The notes beneath the pieces were generated by a model, which did no database searches, was not told the origin of the DNA, and saw only the letters and a program-made list of their open reading frames with translations. Positions 50,953 to 61,900 of a stretch of DNA of 64,000 nt are shown here, piece after piece. The translations under genes and the position numbers were made by a program. The DNA is taken from contig JALJCS010000002.1 in assembly GCA_023055355.1 (NCBI GenBank), forward strand, positions 89,243,001 through 89,307,000, read 5' to 3'. Position 1 is the first letter of the stretch; every line of letters starts with the position of its first letter. This stretch comes from Agelaius tricolor (lineage: Eukaryota; Chordata; Aves; Passeriformes; Icteridae).

Positions 50953-51353
50953 TGTGGTATTTTTGAGGTCCCAGGTGACAGGAAGGAGGAAGGGAGGAAT
51001 CTGACTCCATGTCCTTAGATGACTAATTTGTTACTTTGTGATATTATATTATATTAAAGAATGCCACACTAAACTATATTAAAGAATAGAGAAAGAGTAC
51101 AGGCAGAAGGCTAAAAGATAATACTGAAAACCTCATGACTCTCTCCTCAGAGTCTGACACAGCTTGGCAGTGATTGGTCATTAAGTTAAAACGATTCACA
51201 TGTTGGATAAACAATCTCCAACCACGTTCCAAAGCAGCAAAACACAAGAGAAGCAAATGAGATTATAGTGTTTTCCTTTTTCTCTGAGGCTTCTCAGCTT
51301 CCCAGGAGAAGAAATCCTGGAAAAGGGATTTTTCAGAAAATATGATGGTGACA
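50953..51353 (-). mobile_element. Solo LTR, same family as 53684
   Basis: The LTR begins TGTGGTATTTTTGAGGTCCC and ends ATGATGGTGACA. Blocks shared with the copy at 53684 are a ggtcccaggtgac-like start, ttatattaaagaa-type AT stretches, agaaggctaaaagataat, gtctgacacagcttgg, tgattggtcattaagttaaa and tgaggcttctcagcttccca. The inverted CCAAT boxes and the AATAAA-like signal of the sister copy place transcription on the minus strand. It is 401 bp with a 5-of-6 target duplication. No retroviral genes lie beside it. Confidence 0.82.
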
Positions 51354-51359
51354 CATATG
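51354..51359. repeat. Right target-site duplication of the 50953 LTR
   Basis: CATATG follows the GACA terminus and differs from the left CAAATG at one base. Confidence 0.6.
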
Positions 51360-52755
51360 CAAGATGTATAAAGGAAAAATTATAAGAAATTGATTTAGAG
51401 ACAATTTAAGAAAAATCAGGCAAATGCTCAAAGACAGGAGCTGTATCCACAACATACTTTCAAACTTGTTCACAGGAGCTAGAGCTATGTACTTCCTCTC
51501 TGAAAGTCTTTGGAAATTTCCTGGTATTAGATCTACTTTTCCACAATGAAATCAGATGAAATCACCTTACAAAAAATACATATTGGTTAATTTCTGAGAA
51601 GGTTGTGAAATGCCAAAAGGTTTTGTGCAATAGGTAGCATGGATTTTCATGTTCTTTCTCTAGTTGTCTAGGTGAATTTCATTTTCCTTTTTCCTGTGGA
51701 GCTGGATTGTTATGTCCTTTAGGTCTAATAGGAGGTTTCTAATAGAAGTATCTTTGTCAGATTCCTTTGTCCAGACCATTTGCTTCGTTATTCAGCTGGG
51801 TTTTCTTTTCTTTTTTTCCCTCCCCTTTTTTAATTAATTTGAAGCCCAAGAACAAGAAAAGAAAACTGATCTATTTTTCCTTCCCAACTGACACAGATCC
51901 AACAGTATTATTCCCTTGCAAATCCTCCTTCCATACCATGTTTTATTCACAATTTTACCACTTCTCATTCCTTAATAGGCCCAGCTCTGTGTGTTTCTAT
52001 TTGATCATATTGTGATGAAAAACAAAAAAACTCTAGCATGTTTCCTCTTGCTTCCTCATCATCATCCTTCCTCAGCTACTACATCCTGTACCATAGTTCT
52101 CCTACCACCGTTTTTTTCTCTCCTTTCAGTTTTCTCTTTGTCTCACTTAATGTGTTGATGTGGACCTGCTGACAGGTAATGGTGAGGTTGCTATGCCACT
52201 GTGTCTTATAACTATGGCTGATTAACTGAACGTTTCCCAGCTTGCTCCTGCATGGCCTTTCTGTAAATGGAAATTAAATTATTCTTTAATTATGACCAGC
52301 ATTTCATGCTACAAAGCACCAGACACCCTTTCTCTCTCTCTTTGCAATAATCCAAATTACATGCCACTGTTGAGGTCCTGAAGGCACAGGGACAGACTGC
52401 TTAGGTATTTCCAGTTTGGAGTGAAGAGTCCTGCTTGCTAATGTTAAGTACATGGCATGAACAGTATTTGAAACAACACAAACATGAGCAGATGAGGAAA
52501 TAATCCTTTAATGTGACTGATCATTAAGTAAAAAAAAAGCACTGAAAATGGCTTACAGTACAGGACACAAAATGAAAACCTATAGCAGTGAAGCTTCTCA
52601 GAGCTTTGCCCACTCCCCTACTCCTCCATTCTTCCATGAAAATGCTGCCATTCAAAATGTTTCCACACAGTATATTGCTCTCGGTTTTAGGGGTTGTACT
52701 TCATGGTGTGAGGAGCTGTCAGAGACCTGGACTCAGAGTGTCAGAATTTGATTCT
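51360..52755. other. Unique AT-rich non-coding DNA
   Basis: No gene or dispersed repeat is recognised. There are pyrimidine-rich patches near 51805-51830 and 52320-52345. Confidence 0.5.
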
Positions 52756-52816
52756 ACCTTCTTTTAGTTTAAAACCATAATCCCTTGTCCTACTGCTACA
52801 AGTCCCAAGTGCTATT
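52756..52816 (-). mobile_element. Short CR1 scrap in opposite orientation
   Basis: The blocks taccttcttttagtttaaaa and cataatcccttgtcctactg match the reverse-complement CR1 segment that encodes the region upstream of 'GNGFKLK'. The scrap is only about 60 bp and abuts a plus-strand CR1. Confidence 0.55.
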
Positions 52817-52837
52817 AAAGCAATCCTTGGGAAGGGG

Positions 52838-53080
52838 ATGGAGAAAATCCTCCTGGTAATTATATCCAAACATAGGAAGCACATTATGATTGTGAGTAGT
52901 CAGCATGGATTTTTGAAGAAGTCATGTATAATCAAGCTAATATCTTTCTATAATGAGATGTCTGGTTCAGTGAACAAGGGGAGAGCAGTGGATGTTGTTT
53001 ACCTTGACTTTAGCAAAGGTTTCAATGCTGTCTTTTGTACTGTCCTCATAGACAAAACTGATCAAGTATGGAGGAGATAA
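52838..53080 (+). pseudogene. CR1 reverse transcriptase palm remnant (80 codons)
   Basis: The frame reads through SSQHGFLKKSC (the CR1 'QHGFRKGRSC' box), about 23 residues of the fingers/palm joint, and YLDFSKGFNAV, which holds the first catalytic aspartate. The residue usually given as D in 'AFD' is N here. The frame ends at a stop soon after DQVWRR. Everything downstream needs frame changes, so no active enzyme is encoded. Confidence 0.85.
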
Positions 53081-53677
53081 ATAGACAGGGAGGTGCACTG
53101 AACTCTGGCTGAACTGCTGTGTGCAAAGTGCTGTGGCCAGTGTCACAGAAGCAAGCTGGAGGCCAGACACTACTGAAGTGGCCTGAGCAATTGATACAAA
53201 GGCCAGTAGAGCTCAACATCTTTATTAATTACCTAGATGATGGGACAGAATGCACCCTTTGCAAGGCTGGAGCTGGTACAAATCTCTGGGAAAAGAGACT
53301 GATAGCCCAGGGGGCTGCATTGCCTTCAGATGGATCCAGTGAGGCTGAAGATACAGCCAGGAACACCAACAAGTACAACAAAGGGAAATGTGAAGTGCTT
53401 CAAGTCCAAGCAAGGCAAGGGAGGTGATCCTTCCCCTCTGCTCAGCCCATCAGGAATGCTGTGTGCAGTGCTAGGCTGCCCAGTAGAGGAAAGATATGGA
53501 AACACTGGAGCAGGTCCAGAGAATGTCCATCAAGATGGTTTTTGGAGCATATGACATACAAGGAGAGGCTGGGAAAGAAGGCTCAAGGGGGAAAATTATC
53601 CATGTGTGTAAATATGTGCAATCCAGATCCTTTTCAGTAGTGCCCAGTGACGAGGCAAGAGGCAATGGGCACAAACT

Positions 53678-53683
53678 GAAATG
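53678..53683. repeat. Left target-site duplication of the 53684 LTR
   Basis: GAAATG here is repeated at 54105-54110. Removing one copy together with the LTR joins the flanking CR1 halves smoothly at the expected CR1 position. Confidence 0.7.
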
Positions 53684-54099
53684 TGTGGTTATTAATTGTT
53701 GTGGGTCCCAGGATGAGGTGAGAGATGAGAATTGACTCCAAGTTCTCAGAAGGCTGATTTATTATATTATGATATTATACCAAATTATATTATGTTAAAA
53801 GAAAATTATATACTAAAACTATTCTAAAGAAAGAGAAAATGAGACATCAGAAGGCTAGAAAAGAATGATAATAAAAAACCCATGACTGACCAGAGTCTTG
53901 ACACAGCTGGACTGGGATTGGTCATCAAGTAAAAACAATTCACATGGAACCAATCAAAGATGCACCTGTTGGTAAGCAACCTCCAAACCACATTCCAAGC
54001 AATCAAATAATTATTGTTTACATTTCGTTTCTGAGGCTTCTCAGCTTCTCAGGAGAAAAATCCTGGCAAAGGAATTTTTCATAAAATATGACAGTAACA
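53684..54099 (-). mobile_element. Solo LTR nested inside a CR1
   Basis: The LTR begins TGTGGTTATTAATTG and ends TATGACAGTAACA, 416 bp. It is a second copy of the family at 50953, sharing atgaggtgagagatgagaat, agaaggctgatttattatat, agaaggctagaaaagaatg, tgggattggtcatcaagtaa, caatcaaagatgcacctgtt and tgaggcttctcagcttctca. On the minus strand there are inverted CCAAT boxes, a TATAAT-like stretch and AATAAATCAGCC, in the order expected for U3-R-U5. Five extra bases (TTAAT) separate the canonical CA end from the right target duplication. It interrupts the CR1 ORF2 just after GNGHKLK. Confidence 0.88.
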
Positions 54100-54104
54100 T
54101 TAAT

Positions 54105-54110
54105 GAAATG
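54105..54110. repeat. Right target-site duplication of the 53684 LTR
   Basis: GAAATG matches 53678-53683 exactly, but lies five bases beyond the canonical LTR end. Confidence 0.65.
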
Positions 54111-54338
54111 CAGGAAATATCATTTAAACATGAGAAGGAAAACACGTTTTCATTGTGAGGGTGATCACACACTGGAACAGGTTTCCCAGAGTGGTTATGG
54201 AGTCTGCACCCTTGGAGACACTTCAAACACTTCTGGACATAGGCCCAAGCCAGCCTGTGAATGCTGACCCTGGTTTGAGAAAGGGGAGGTTGAGCTACAT
54301 GATGTTTACAGGTCCCTTTCAATCTCAGCAATTCTGTG
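54105..54338 (+). mobile_element. CR1 LINE, 3' part of the split copy
   Basis: This piece continues the CR1 interrupted at 53683. Landmarks are caggaaatatcatttaaaca, cactggaacaggtttcccag (54169), gagtggttatggagtctgca, ttcaaacacttctggacata, gttgagctacatgatgttta and the end caatctcagcaattctgtg. The motif 'HWNRFPRVVMESAPLETLQTL' is the CR1 ORF2 C-terminus. Only about one octamer of the 3' tail is visible. Confidence 0.88.
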
Positions 54339-56863
54339 GAAATTCCCTCTCTTACCCTCTGCTACAAAGCATTTTTTTACAGAGTGTGAAGGAGTTATGA
54401 CTTCCTGAAAAACCTCTCAAAGCCATTGTCTCTGTAAGAAAAGAAAGTGCCAGTCTAACTACCTTCAGGCAGTCCTAGCCTACAGAGAGGAGCAAGTACC
54501 CATGTGCCTGCTGCTTCCTGGGCAAAGGGTCTGCTACCTTAGGAATAAAACAGAGAAAAAACCCACACTGAACTAATATTTCTTAGTGGAGGAGGCCTTA
54601 GGGCTGTTGTTTGCTGGCCTGTGAGGCAGTTAAACTTTGCTGATTTCTTGAGGCTTGCATTGGAATGGTCATGATTTTAAATGTCCTAAGCTACCATGAA
54701 GGTGAGATTATCTGCCTGTTTGTCTTCTGGCTTTTTTTTTTTTTTTTTTAAGCCACATCATCATGTCTAGGTTTCAGACAAGTGTCAACAAAGAGAATAT
54801 AGCATGAGATCTTCGAGAACCCTGGAGAAGGTGCTCCTGCTCTTTTTTGAGATTCCTCTCTTATGGTTTGTGTGGACAATTTTGTTTCCCTGTTGCAGAT
54901 GTCTGCCAGTTCTCTGCACTCATCTCCTGAACTTTTTGACTTTTTCCACTTAAATTAGAAAGAATGGGAGTGTTCCTCTTGGGGGGAAAAAGCTGAAAAC
55001 TCTGAGAATCCACTTTTCTGTCTTCATTAAGTTGCAGTGAAAGCTTTTAAACACAACTTGTGAAAAATCTTTTCATTTTCCTTTTCTTTTTTTTTTCTTT
55101 TTTTGTCAATTGCTTCATACCTGAAGGTATTTCTTTGTTAAAGAAGAGGCTGGGAGCTAAACTCTGTGAGGAAGCCACAGACCCCTCACTGCTGCTCCAA
55201 AGCAATGGGAGAGGGGACCATCCTCCAGCACCTGGTCTCACTATGATAAGATAAAATTGTTTGAGGAAACACTCAATGTGAGCTTTAGTAAAGAGAATTT
55301 CAGGAGGAGGAGAGGAAGATGAATTAAAAATGTATAAAACCTGTGAACCCAAAATGTTTGGTTTACTGTCACTAAGATGTGTACTATTCACACCCTATAT
55401 TCTCACATCCAGGGATTTGTTTGATTACACTTATAGCCTTAACAATTTTTCTGTGCAGAAATTATTCAGACTATTCTATAATAATAATTTCATAATGCTA
55501 CTGAATTTAAATTATCTCAAAGAATCTTGTTCATGCTTTCCTATAAGGTAGACCCGGTAAGAGCAATAAACATTTTACTGACTCAAAAAAGCAGGGAGAG
55601 TGAAATGCAACAGTAAATTCAAGGTGATGGAACATGTTTGCAGCAGAGTAAGTAATTTGACTTTTCTGTTTACTCTGTGAGGATGTATGTGCTTCCAAAA
55701 ATCAAATTATAACTAGAAAGAGTCTATGAGATTCATTGTATTGCACCTGACCAGGGTTCATCCAACTACATGTGGTGCCTTCTAATTTGATGTATGAAAT
55801 TAATGAAACAGAAACAAGGTCATTTCAAATCAAACAGACTCATCTTCTCTGCACAAAAAAGAATGCTACATCTAATCTAAAAAGTAGGATTGCTAGCAAG
55901 GGGCTGGAGCCTGAGAGTATGTGTAGGCAAGGAAGAGACTGCAATTAGCTGGAGGGGAAAGCAGAAATAAAATAAAAAAGGCAAACACAACTTTTTTTAA
56001 TGCTTTCAAATGATTACTATAACAATCTGGAAATGATCAGCATGATGTTTGCACCATTAACAAAACACATAATTCCAGCTCTGTAATGTTAAACATAGTG
56101 CCAAGAAGACAATTTTGTGCCAAACCTTCTATAACACCTGGTGTTAGGAAAATATGCTTTCTATTTCTCTGCTCTTTTATTAAAAAAAGACATTGCTGGT
56201 CTCATTCTCCTGAAAGTGTGCCATCCTTTCAGCTCTGCATGAGCATTGCATCCCTTTAGGAAGAAATGCTCAGTACATATAGCCAAACTCCATCACTAAT
56301 CATGCACTTCCTCTAAACCAGAGATGACCTCAAGGTGATTCCCATTCCACTGGCTGTGAAAATCACCTCACTCGTGTCAGGATGTGTGACCTTGAGTCCT
56401 ACTGAGGTGTAATTACTCATGCACAGTTAGGTTGGTTTGGTTTAACTCCTCTCACTGGGCAAGGGCATTGACACCCATGTGAAACAGGCCCTGATCTAAC
56501 TGCTGGCCTAAATTCAACACTCAGAATCATGAAAGATTAGATTCAGAACTTTCATGTTTAGAAAGTTCAGAACAACACCTCTTCAATTATTCAGGTGTCC
56601 TCATCATTCTGCTCTCAGCCAGAACCAAAATCTGTGCTCTTAAGGAACTAATACCCTTAGTATCCTACTTTACATAACCATTTCCAGCAGCATACCTCCA
56701 AACACTACCTAAAGTAGTTCAGGTCTACCAGGACCTCTTCTAGATGCAGAAATACATATCTGTGGGCAGGAAATTATGTGCATAAGATCTCACAGTTACA
56801 GAATCTAGTGCAAGCCACTACTCTCCAAGCAGAGATCTCTATAATACTATACCATAGCACAGC
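54339..56863. other. Unique AT-rich non-coding DNA
   Basis: No gene or dispersed repeat is recognised. There is a poly-T run of about 18 bases at 54732-54749 and a T-rich tract near 55080-55106. Confidence 0.5.
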
Positions 56864-57137
56864 TGTGGTAGGCTGCTGCCAGCTGCCCACCCAGACACTC
56901 TCTCACTCCCCCTCCTCAATGGGCCAGATGAAGAAAATAGGATGGAAAAAGTCTTGGGTGGAGATAAAGACAGGGATATCCTGCAGCAGTTACCATCATG
57001 GGCAGAACAGACATGACTTGGGGAAAATAAATTTATTCTATTGCAAATTAAAATAATTTTTGACAGTGAGAAACCACAAGGTCCTGCTCAATTTTAATTC
57101 TTCTCTCCTGACTCCTCTCCTTTGAAGGGGAGACAGC
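56864..57137 (-). mobile_element. ERVL-like LTR fragment (R-U5 side)
   Basis: The fragment begins TGTGGTAGGCTGCTGCCAGC. It continues with ctctctcactccccctcctc, a block resembling 'GGGAGAGAAAATAGGATGGAAAAA', ggtggagataaagacaggga, accatcatgggcagaacaga and catgacttggggaaaataaa. This is the same LTR family as 35409-36880, in the same orientation, but only the first 250 bases or so are recognisable. The plus-strand AATAAATTTATT is palindromic, giving an AATAAA on the minus strand too. The right boundary is uncertain. Confidence 0.72.
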
Positions 57138-57764
57138 CCTGTACTTTATATTTCTGTTGTCATACACTCACTGTGTTTTGGCTGAGGAAGCCCTGAGGCA
57201 TAAACAACCCTGTCTGCTTCAGGGCCAGATCCAGAATTCCAAACACAGGCTCTACCCTACTGAAAACCACATTTGAAATAAAGGCTGATGGTATAACTTC
57301 TTGTTGGGGTGACAGGAACCTTTGCACTCTGGATTTGTCTTGTGATGGGAATGCCACAACTCTTGGACTCAGGAATCCAGAGATTTCTGACTTGGCCATC
57401 CATAGGTGAAGCTGCTGCCATTGCAGCCTGTAGGTCCAGGAAGTAACAAGGATGAGCAGGTATCAAAGATGTCAACCTACACTGAGCAGATAAGAGGCCA
57501 AACATGATAACAAAGAGCAGGATTTTAACCTATGTCCACACAGAAACCAACAGCACTCACACAGGCATGGCAAACCCAAAGGTCTTTATCCTGCTCCTCC
57601 TTTTCAGATGACCAAGTCTGAGGTTCACTAACAGACACACACACTTTAAATCTCTGGTACCTCAGTGCAAACCCCAGGTTCCTTACTCAGCCCCCAGCTG
57701 TACACTTGGGTCTTTTCAGCTGTGAGCTGCCCAGTTCAGCTTGAATTTCATGTGTGAGTCACAT
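57138..57764. other. Unique non-coding DNA
   Basis: No gene or repeat is recognised. Minus-strand frames of about 80 codons have no motif. Confidence 0.5.
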
Positions 57765-58242
57765 GGAAAGTGAGGTCACACCCTCAGTAAATTCGACAAG
57801 GTCACCAAGCTGATAGGTGCCACTGACACACCTGAGGGACAGGATGCCATCCAGAGGGACCTGGACAAGCTGGAGAAGTGGCTCCAGGAGAACTTCCCAA
57901 GGTTTAACAAGACCAAGTACAAGGTTCTGTGCCTGGGTCCAGGCAATCCCCAGCATCGCTCCAGGCTGGGGGAGGATGAGCAGATGAGGAGCAGCCCTGA
58001 ACAGGAGGAACTGGGGATGCTGGGGAATGAGAGGCTGGACATGAGCTGGCAATGAGCACTCCCAGCCCAGAAACCAATCCAGAGCACTGTGGGCAGCAGC
58101 TGAGGGGGATTCTGCCCCTCTGCTCTGCTCAGACCCCACCTGCAGTGCTGCATCCAGCTCTGGGGTCCACAGCACCTCTGGGGCAGGTCAGGAGGAGGGC
58201 CATGCAGGTGATCAGAAGGTGGAACACCTCTCACAGGGGGAT
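57765..58242 (+). mobile_element. CR1 LINE, 5' part of a copy disrupted by an LTR
   Basis: Landmarks are caccctcagtaaattcgaca, acaggatgccatccagaggg (57839), gacctggacaagctggagaa, ggcaatccccagcatcgctc, aggctgggggaggatgagca, caatgagcactcccagccca, ttctgcccctctgctctgct and gtgcagtgctgcatccagct-type blocks. The FADD box is lost: the segment after 'SKF' reads DKV. The copy is 5'-truncated in the reverse transcriptase and breaks at 58242, inside the 'LEHLSYEERL' region. Confidence 0.88.
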
Positions 58243-58712
58243 TGTCTGAGGTCTCTGGAGATACCTGGTTACACCTTCCTGTGTGGCTAGGTATTCCCAA
58301 GGGTTATAAAGGGGGTTTATAAAAATATGGGGGCAGAGACTTTAGCAGGGCTTGTTTTGGTAGAGCAAGGGGTAAAGGCTGTAACCAAAAAAAGGGCAGA
58401 CTCAGACTAGTTATTAGGTGTCACCCTGTTCTTCAAAGTTCTTCTAAGCCTTCTGATGTTTGTATTTTTGTAATGGAGTTTCTCACGCACTTTTCATGTA
58501 AATAATGATTGTTTTGCACTCCTTTCTGAAGGAGGAGAGAATTGATAGACTGTTAGTTTCACCAATGTAGCTGGAGAGGTAGCAATTTCATCCTCCAATC
58601 CATGGTCACTTTTGAAAGTCTGTAAATATTAGAGTTCAGAAATAAAACACCCTCTTTTTACCTTAGACATTTCAGTGTGTATGTGTCGTACATTTCATGT
58701 CCTATTGCGACA
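58243..58712 (+). mobile_element. Solo LTR nested in a CR1, different family
   Basis: The LTR begins TGTCTGAGGTCTCTGG and ends CTATTGCGACA, giving TGTC...GACA inverted termini over 470 bp. Promoter-like elements in order are ggttataaagggggtttata near 58303 (TATA-type), a gcagggcttgttttggtaga block near 58346 and an AATAAA signal near 58641 (cagaaataaaacaccctc), with a short downstream U5 ending in GCGACA. This order supports plus-strand transcription. It resembles no other LTR in the window. No target duplication is apparent. Confidence 0.72.
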
Positions 58713-58911
58713 ATTAGAAGAAATTTTTTACAAAGAGGTTGTTAAAACACTAGATCAGGTTGCCAAGAGACTTATCCCTAGAAACATTCAGGGCCAGGTC
58801 GAACAGGGGTTTTAGCAACACTATTGAAAATTGTGTCAGTCTGTGGCAGTAGGGTTGGACTAGCTGATTTTTACAGGTCTCTTCCTGTAAAAACTATTCT
58901 GTGATTGTATG
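58713..58911 (+). mobile_element. CR1 LINE, 3' end after the nested LTR
   Basis: Landmarks are attagaagaaattttttaca, ctagatcaggttgccaagag (58751), acattcagggccaggtcgaa (58785), gcagtagggttggactagct (58846) and the tail attctgtgattgtatg. About 150 bp of CR1 expected between 58242 and 58713 are missing, so the LTR insertion was accompanied or followed by a deletion, or two CR1 copies meet here. Confidence 0.85.
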
Positions 58912-61900
58912 AAAATAAGAATAGGATTTAATGAGAAGAAAGCACAGACTGCAGTTCTCAATTTGCCATGCTTGTTCCACCCCAATCTACTTTGATCCCT
59001 CCCTTTCTCACCTTTAGCCCTTTCTCTAAATGTGCCATAATAATTTTCATGTGTCCTCAAGATTCTCTCAAAGCCTTCTATAAGCAGCTTTACACAGCCC
59101 TACAAGTTTCACCAGCTATCCCATAATCAGTTCTCTTTTTCTGTGGTGCATGTGGGAAACAGATTTCCTCCCTTCTTCATCAGCTACAGAATTCTGGTTG
59201 AGGCCTTGAAAGGCTTTAGTCATTTGCTCAATGGCCCCTCAGCTGATGACCTGGAGGCTCAGGATTTTGCCAGTCTCTATTATCTTGTTTTCCTTAGGGC
59301 TTGTGTATTTAGGTATCTAATTTATTCTTTTTCCTGCCTCTTATCTGTGTCTGTTATCTTTGTCTCCTATGCTGATAGCTGTTAACCAGATGTCCATTAT
59401 CTTTGCATCAGTCAGGGCTTGGATTAAAGAGTTGGAATTAAAAAGGCAGAAGGTGCAGAGCAGACCTGAGCATGGTAAAGGCTTCTGCTCCAGGGCCTCA
59501 GCTCAACATCTGAATCCCAAATTTCAGTTTACAAGAGGTGTCAATCCTCCTTCCTCTCTATGTTTACCAGTTATTTATAAACATCACGGCAAAGACCAAG
59601 GTTATGTGGAAATGAATGTGCTGTGAATTTGGTCTGCTATGAGCTGTAGAAATTTTAGTAAGAGCTAGTCCTGATCTCATGACATTGAGAACAAAATTAC
59701 ACAATAACAAAATAATAGTAGTTCTGCTTTATGGCTAAGGGTCTGGGACACAGACACTGAATGCCTAATCCTAAATCACACAGGAATTCTGTGACAGATT
59801 GAGAATTGGACCTTCTTCCTTCCTCAAGTCTCAACTTAGTGATGCAGACACATCAAAAAAACACAAAATTCACCTTTGGAACTTTTAGCAAATAGATAGG
59901 CACCAAGCTAAAAGATTAAATCAGTGCTCTTTCCAAGATGCTCATCAGCTTCCCTTAGGGCTTACCAAGATTTTGTTATTCTTAGAGTCCAAAAGGGTCT
60001 TCAAAACTTCCACTCACAGACAAATCCTTCTCCTTGTTCCTAGAACAGACTTAGGGGTACTTTTGCATGACTTTATGCTCCAGTGAGAAGGTCTCACCCA
60101 ACCCTATTTCAGTAAGACAGACGGAAAACATCAGAGGAAAGAAATAAAGAGAACAACTGGAGAATCCTGATGTAGATTACACAGCACAAAGATGTGTTCC
60201 TGTGTCCTTAGATTCAGCTCACAGCAATATAAAAACTGTGGGTAAGAAACCAAAATTCTAGAGGAAAAACAAACTGCTTGGGAAGTCACTGCCAATAGCT
60301 GTGATAGCAATAGCAATCCACACAATCCATGATGATTTTTTTCAGAGATTTCCATCCCAACAATGATTCCACATGAACTTTGTATGAAATATAAATGTTG
60401 CTGCTAATCTGTATTTTTGTTTTGTTGATTAGAAAACATTAAAAAAACACAACAATAATTGGTTACAGCACATTAAAAAAGATGTTAAAATGTTGGAACA
60501 GTCTTGCTTTGTTGCTAAGTCATTATTCCTGAATAGATGTTGGCAAAGCCAATGCAAGCAGCAAACTCAGATTTGGCTTGAGTTTCTAAAATCCTCACTT
60601 CTTTACAAAAAATAATTTTCTCATTGAAGAACATTTGGATAGAAACTTTGAATTTTAATGGTGCCTGGACTGTAGGTTTCTGAATTAGAAGTTGTTTTAT
60701 CTGAAGAAGGGGAAGTGAGTCAGAAGAAAGGAGCAGCAGAGATAATGTGTGATGAACAGACTGCAACCTCCACTCCCTGTTGCCCTGTTCTTCTTAATGT
60801 GAAGAAAAAATCTTTGGGAATCTATTTTACCCAAACACTAGAAATACTGGAAGACTAGAGATGTTCTTATGCTCTGACAATGTAGTCATTTTCATCTCTC
60901 TTTTAAAATTAATTTTTTGTATTATCCTATTTTTTAAATTGTCCATATTTGGCACATTTGTTTTGGTGATGTTTCTAAAATCCGTATAATCATAATATTT
61001 GGCACAATATATGTAAAGACAGGAGCATGCTCACTTATATGTGTAGGAAGATTTCCCTTTCAAGGTCCATAATAAAAATCCAAAATTTAACTGTAGTTTA
61101 TCAGGAGACCAATATTCAAATTAGAAATAAACTTTCCACAAAATTTTAAAAATAATAAAAATATAATTTCTTAAGTTAATAAATTGATCCTAAAATTTCA
61201 GTATGATACTCCTGAACAAAGTAAAAACCATGCAAACAAATGAAAAAATTTAGTTTGTAATGAAGGAATAGACATCTTGGTGGAAATATTTGATTATTGT
61301 TTCATGCCCTAACTGCTGTTCTCATTTTTGCAGGTGCAGGTGCTCCTGTTATCAGTTAGTAGTTGGTTTATGGCTAAAATGCTTTAGTTTATCCCATTAG
61401 GCATGGATAAGAACTGTTATCAACTCAGAGGCAGGCCCTAACTCAAATTTCAGGCATCTACATGTAGTTATCTGCAGTGGGTGACTAAGCTGCAGGCATC
61501 AAAAAATGAAAATGGAATCAATACCTCTAGTATGAAACCAGCTGGGAAATACTTTAACCTGGTTTGATCAATGTGTGTTCCAAAACCAGCCTCGGTTTTT
61601 GAATGAAATGTTCCTTTTTGACTGTAAAGGACTCTGAATCAGGGCTCTCATTCTGTTTCTAGACCAGAGCAGAGACCCTTCTCTCCAGACAGATCTTCTG
61701 AGTGCATTTACAGAGCTGTAACAGAGTGGGGTGATTGCCCTTGATTACATTTCCATACCTTAAAATCAAACTTGGAGTGTGCCCTGGTTTGAGACATCAC
61801 TCCTTCAAAATATCCAGGACATTCATATTCAAACTATCCGGGACATTTATAAACTGCCCTGAGAAATATAAGTTATTCCCTTTCCTGTCCTTTTTTTATT

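Larger units (their letters stand above)
52820..53683 (+). mobile_element. CR1 LINE, 5' part of a copy split by an LTR
   Basis: This copy runs further 5' than the others and includes the reverse transcriptase palm. The YLDFSK box is kept in DVVYLDFSKGFNAV, where the usual motif reads YLDFSKAFDTV. FINYLDDGTECTLCK is recognisable, but the FADD box that should follow has become AGAG. Next come NTNKYNKGKCEVLQ, 'LEQVQRMSIKMVFG' near 53503-53545, and VVPSDEARGNGHKLK near 53639-53680. The pieces lie in different frames with stops between them, so the copy is dead. It breaks at 53683 and resumes at 54105. Confidence 0.88.

Noticed and set aside
50953..54099. A provirus bounded by the two sister LTRs
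   Set aside because: Each LTR has its own target duplication, the space between holds CR1 and unique DNA, and no gag, pol or env remnant is visible.
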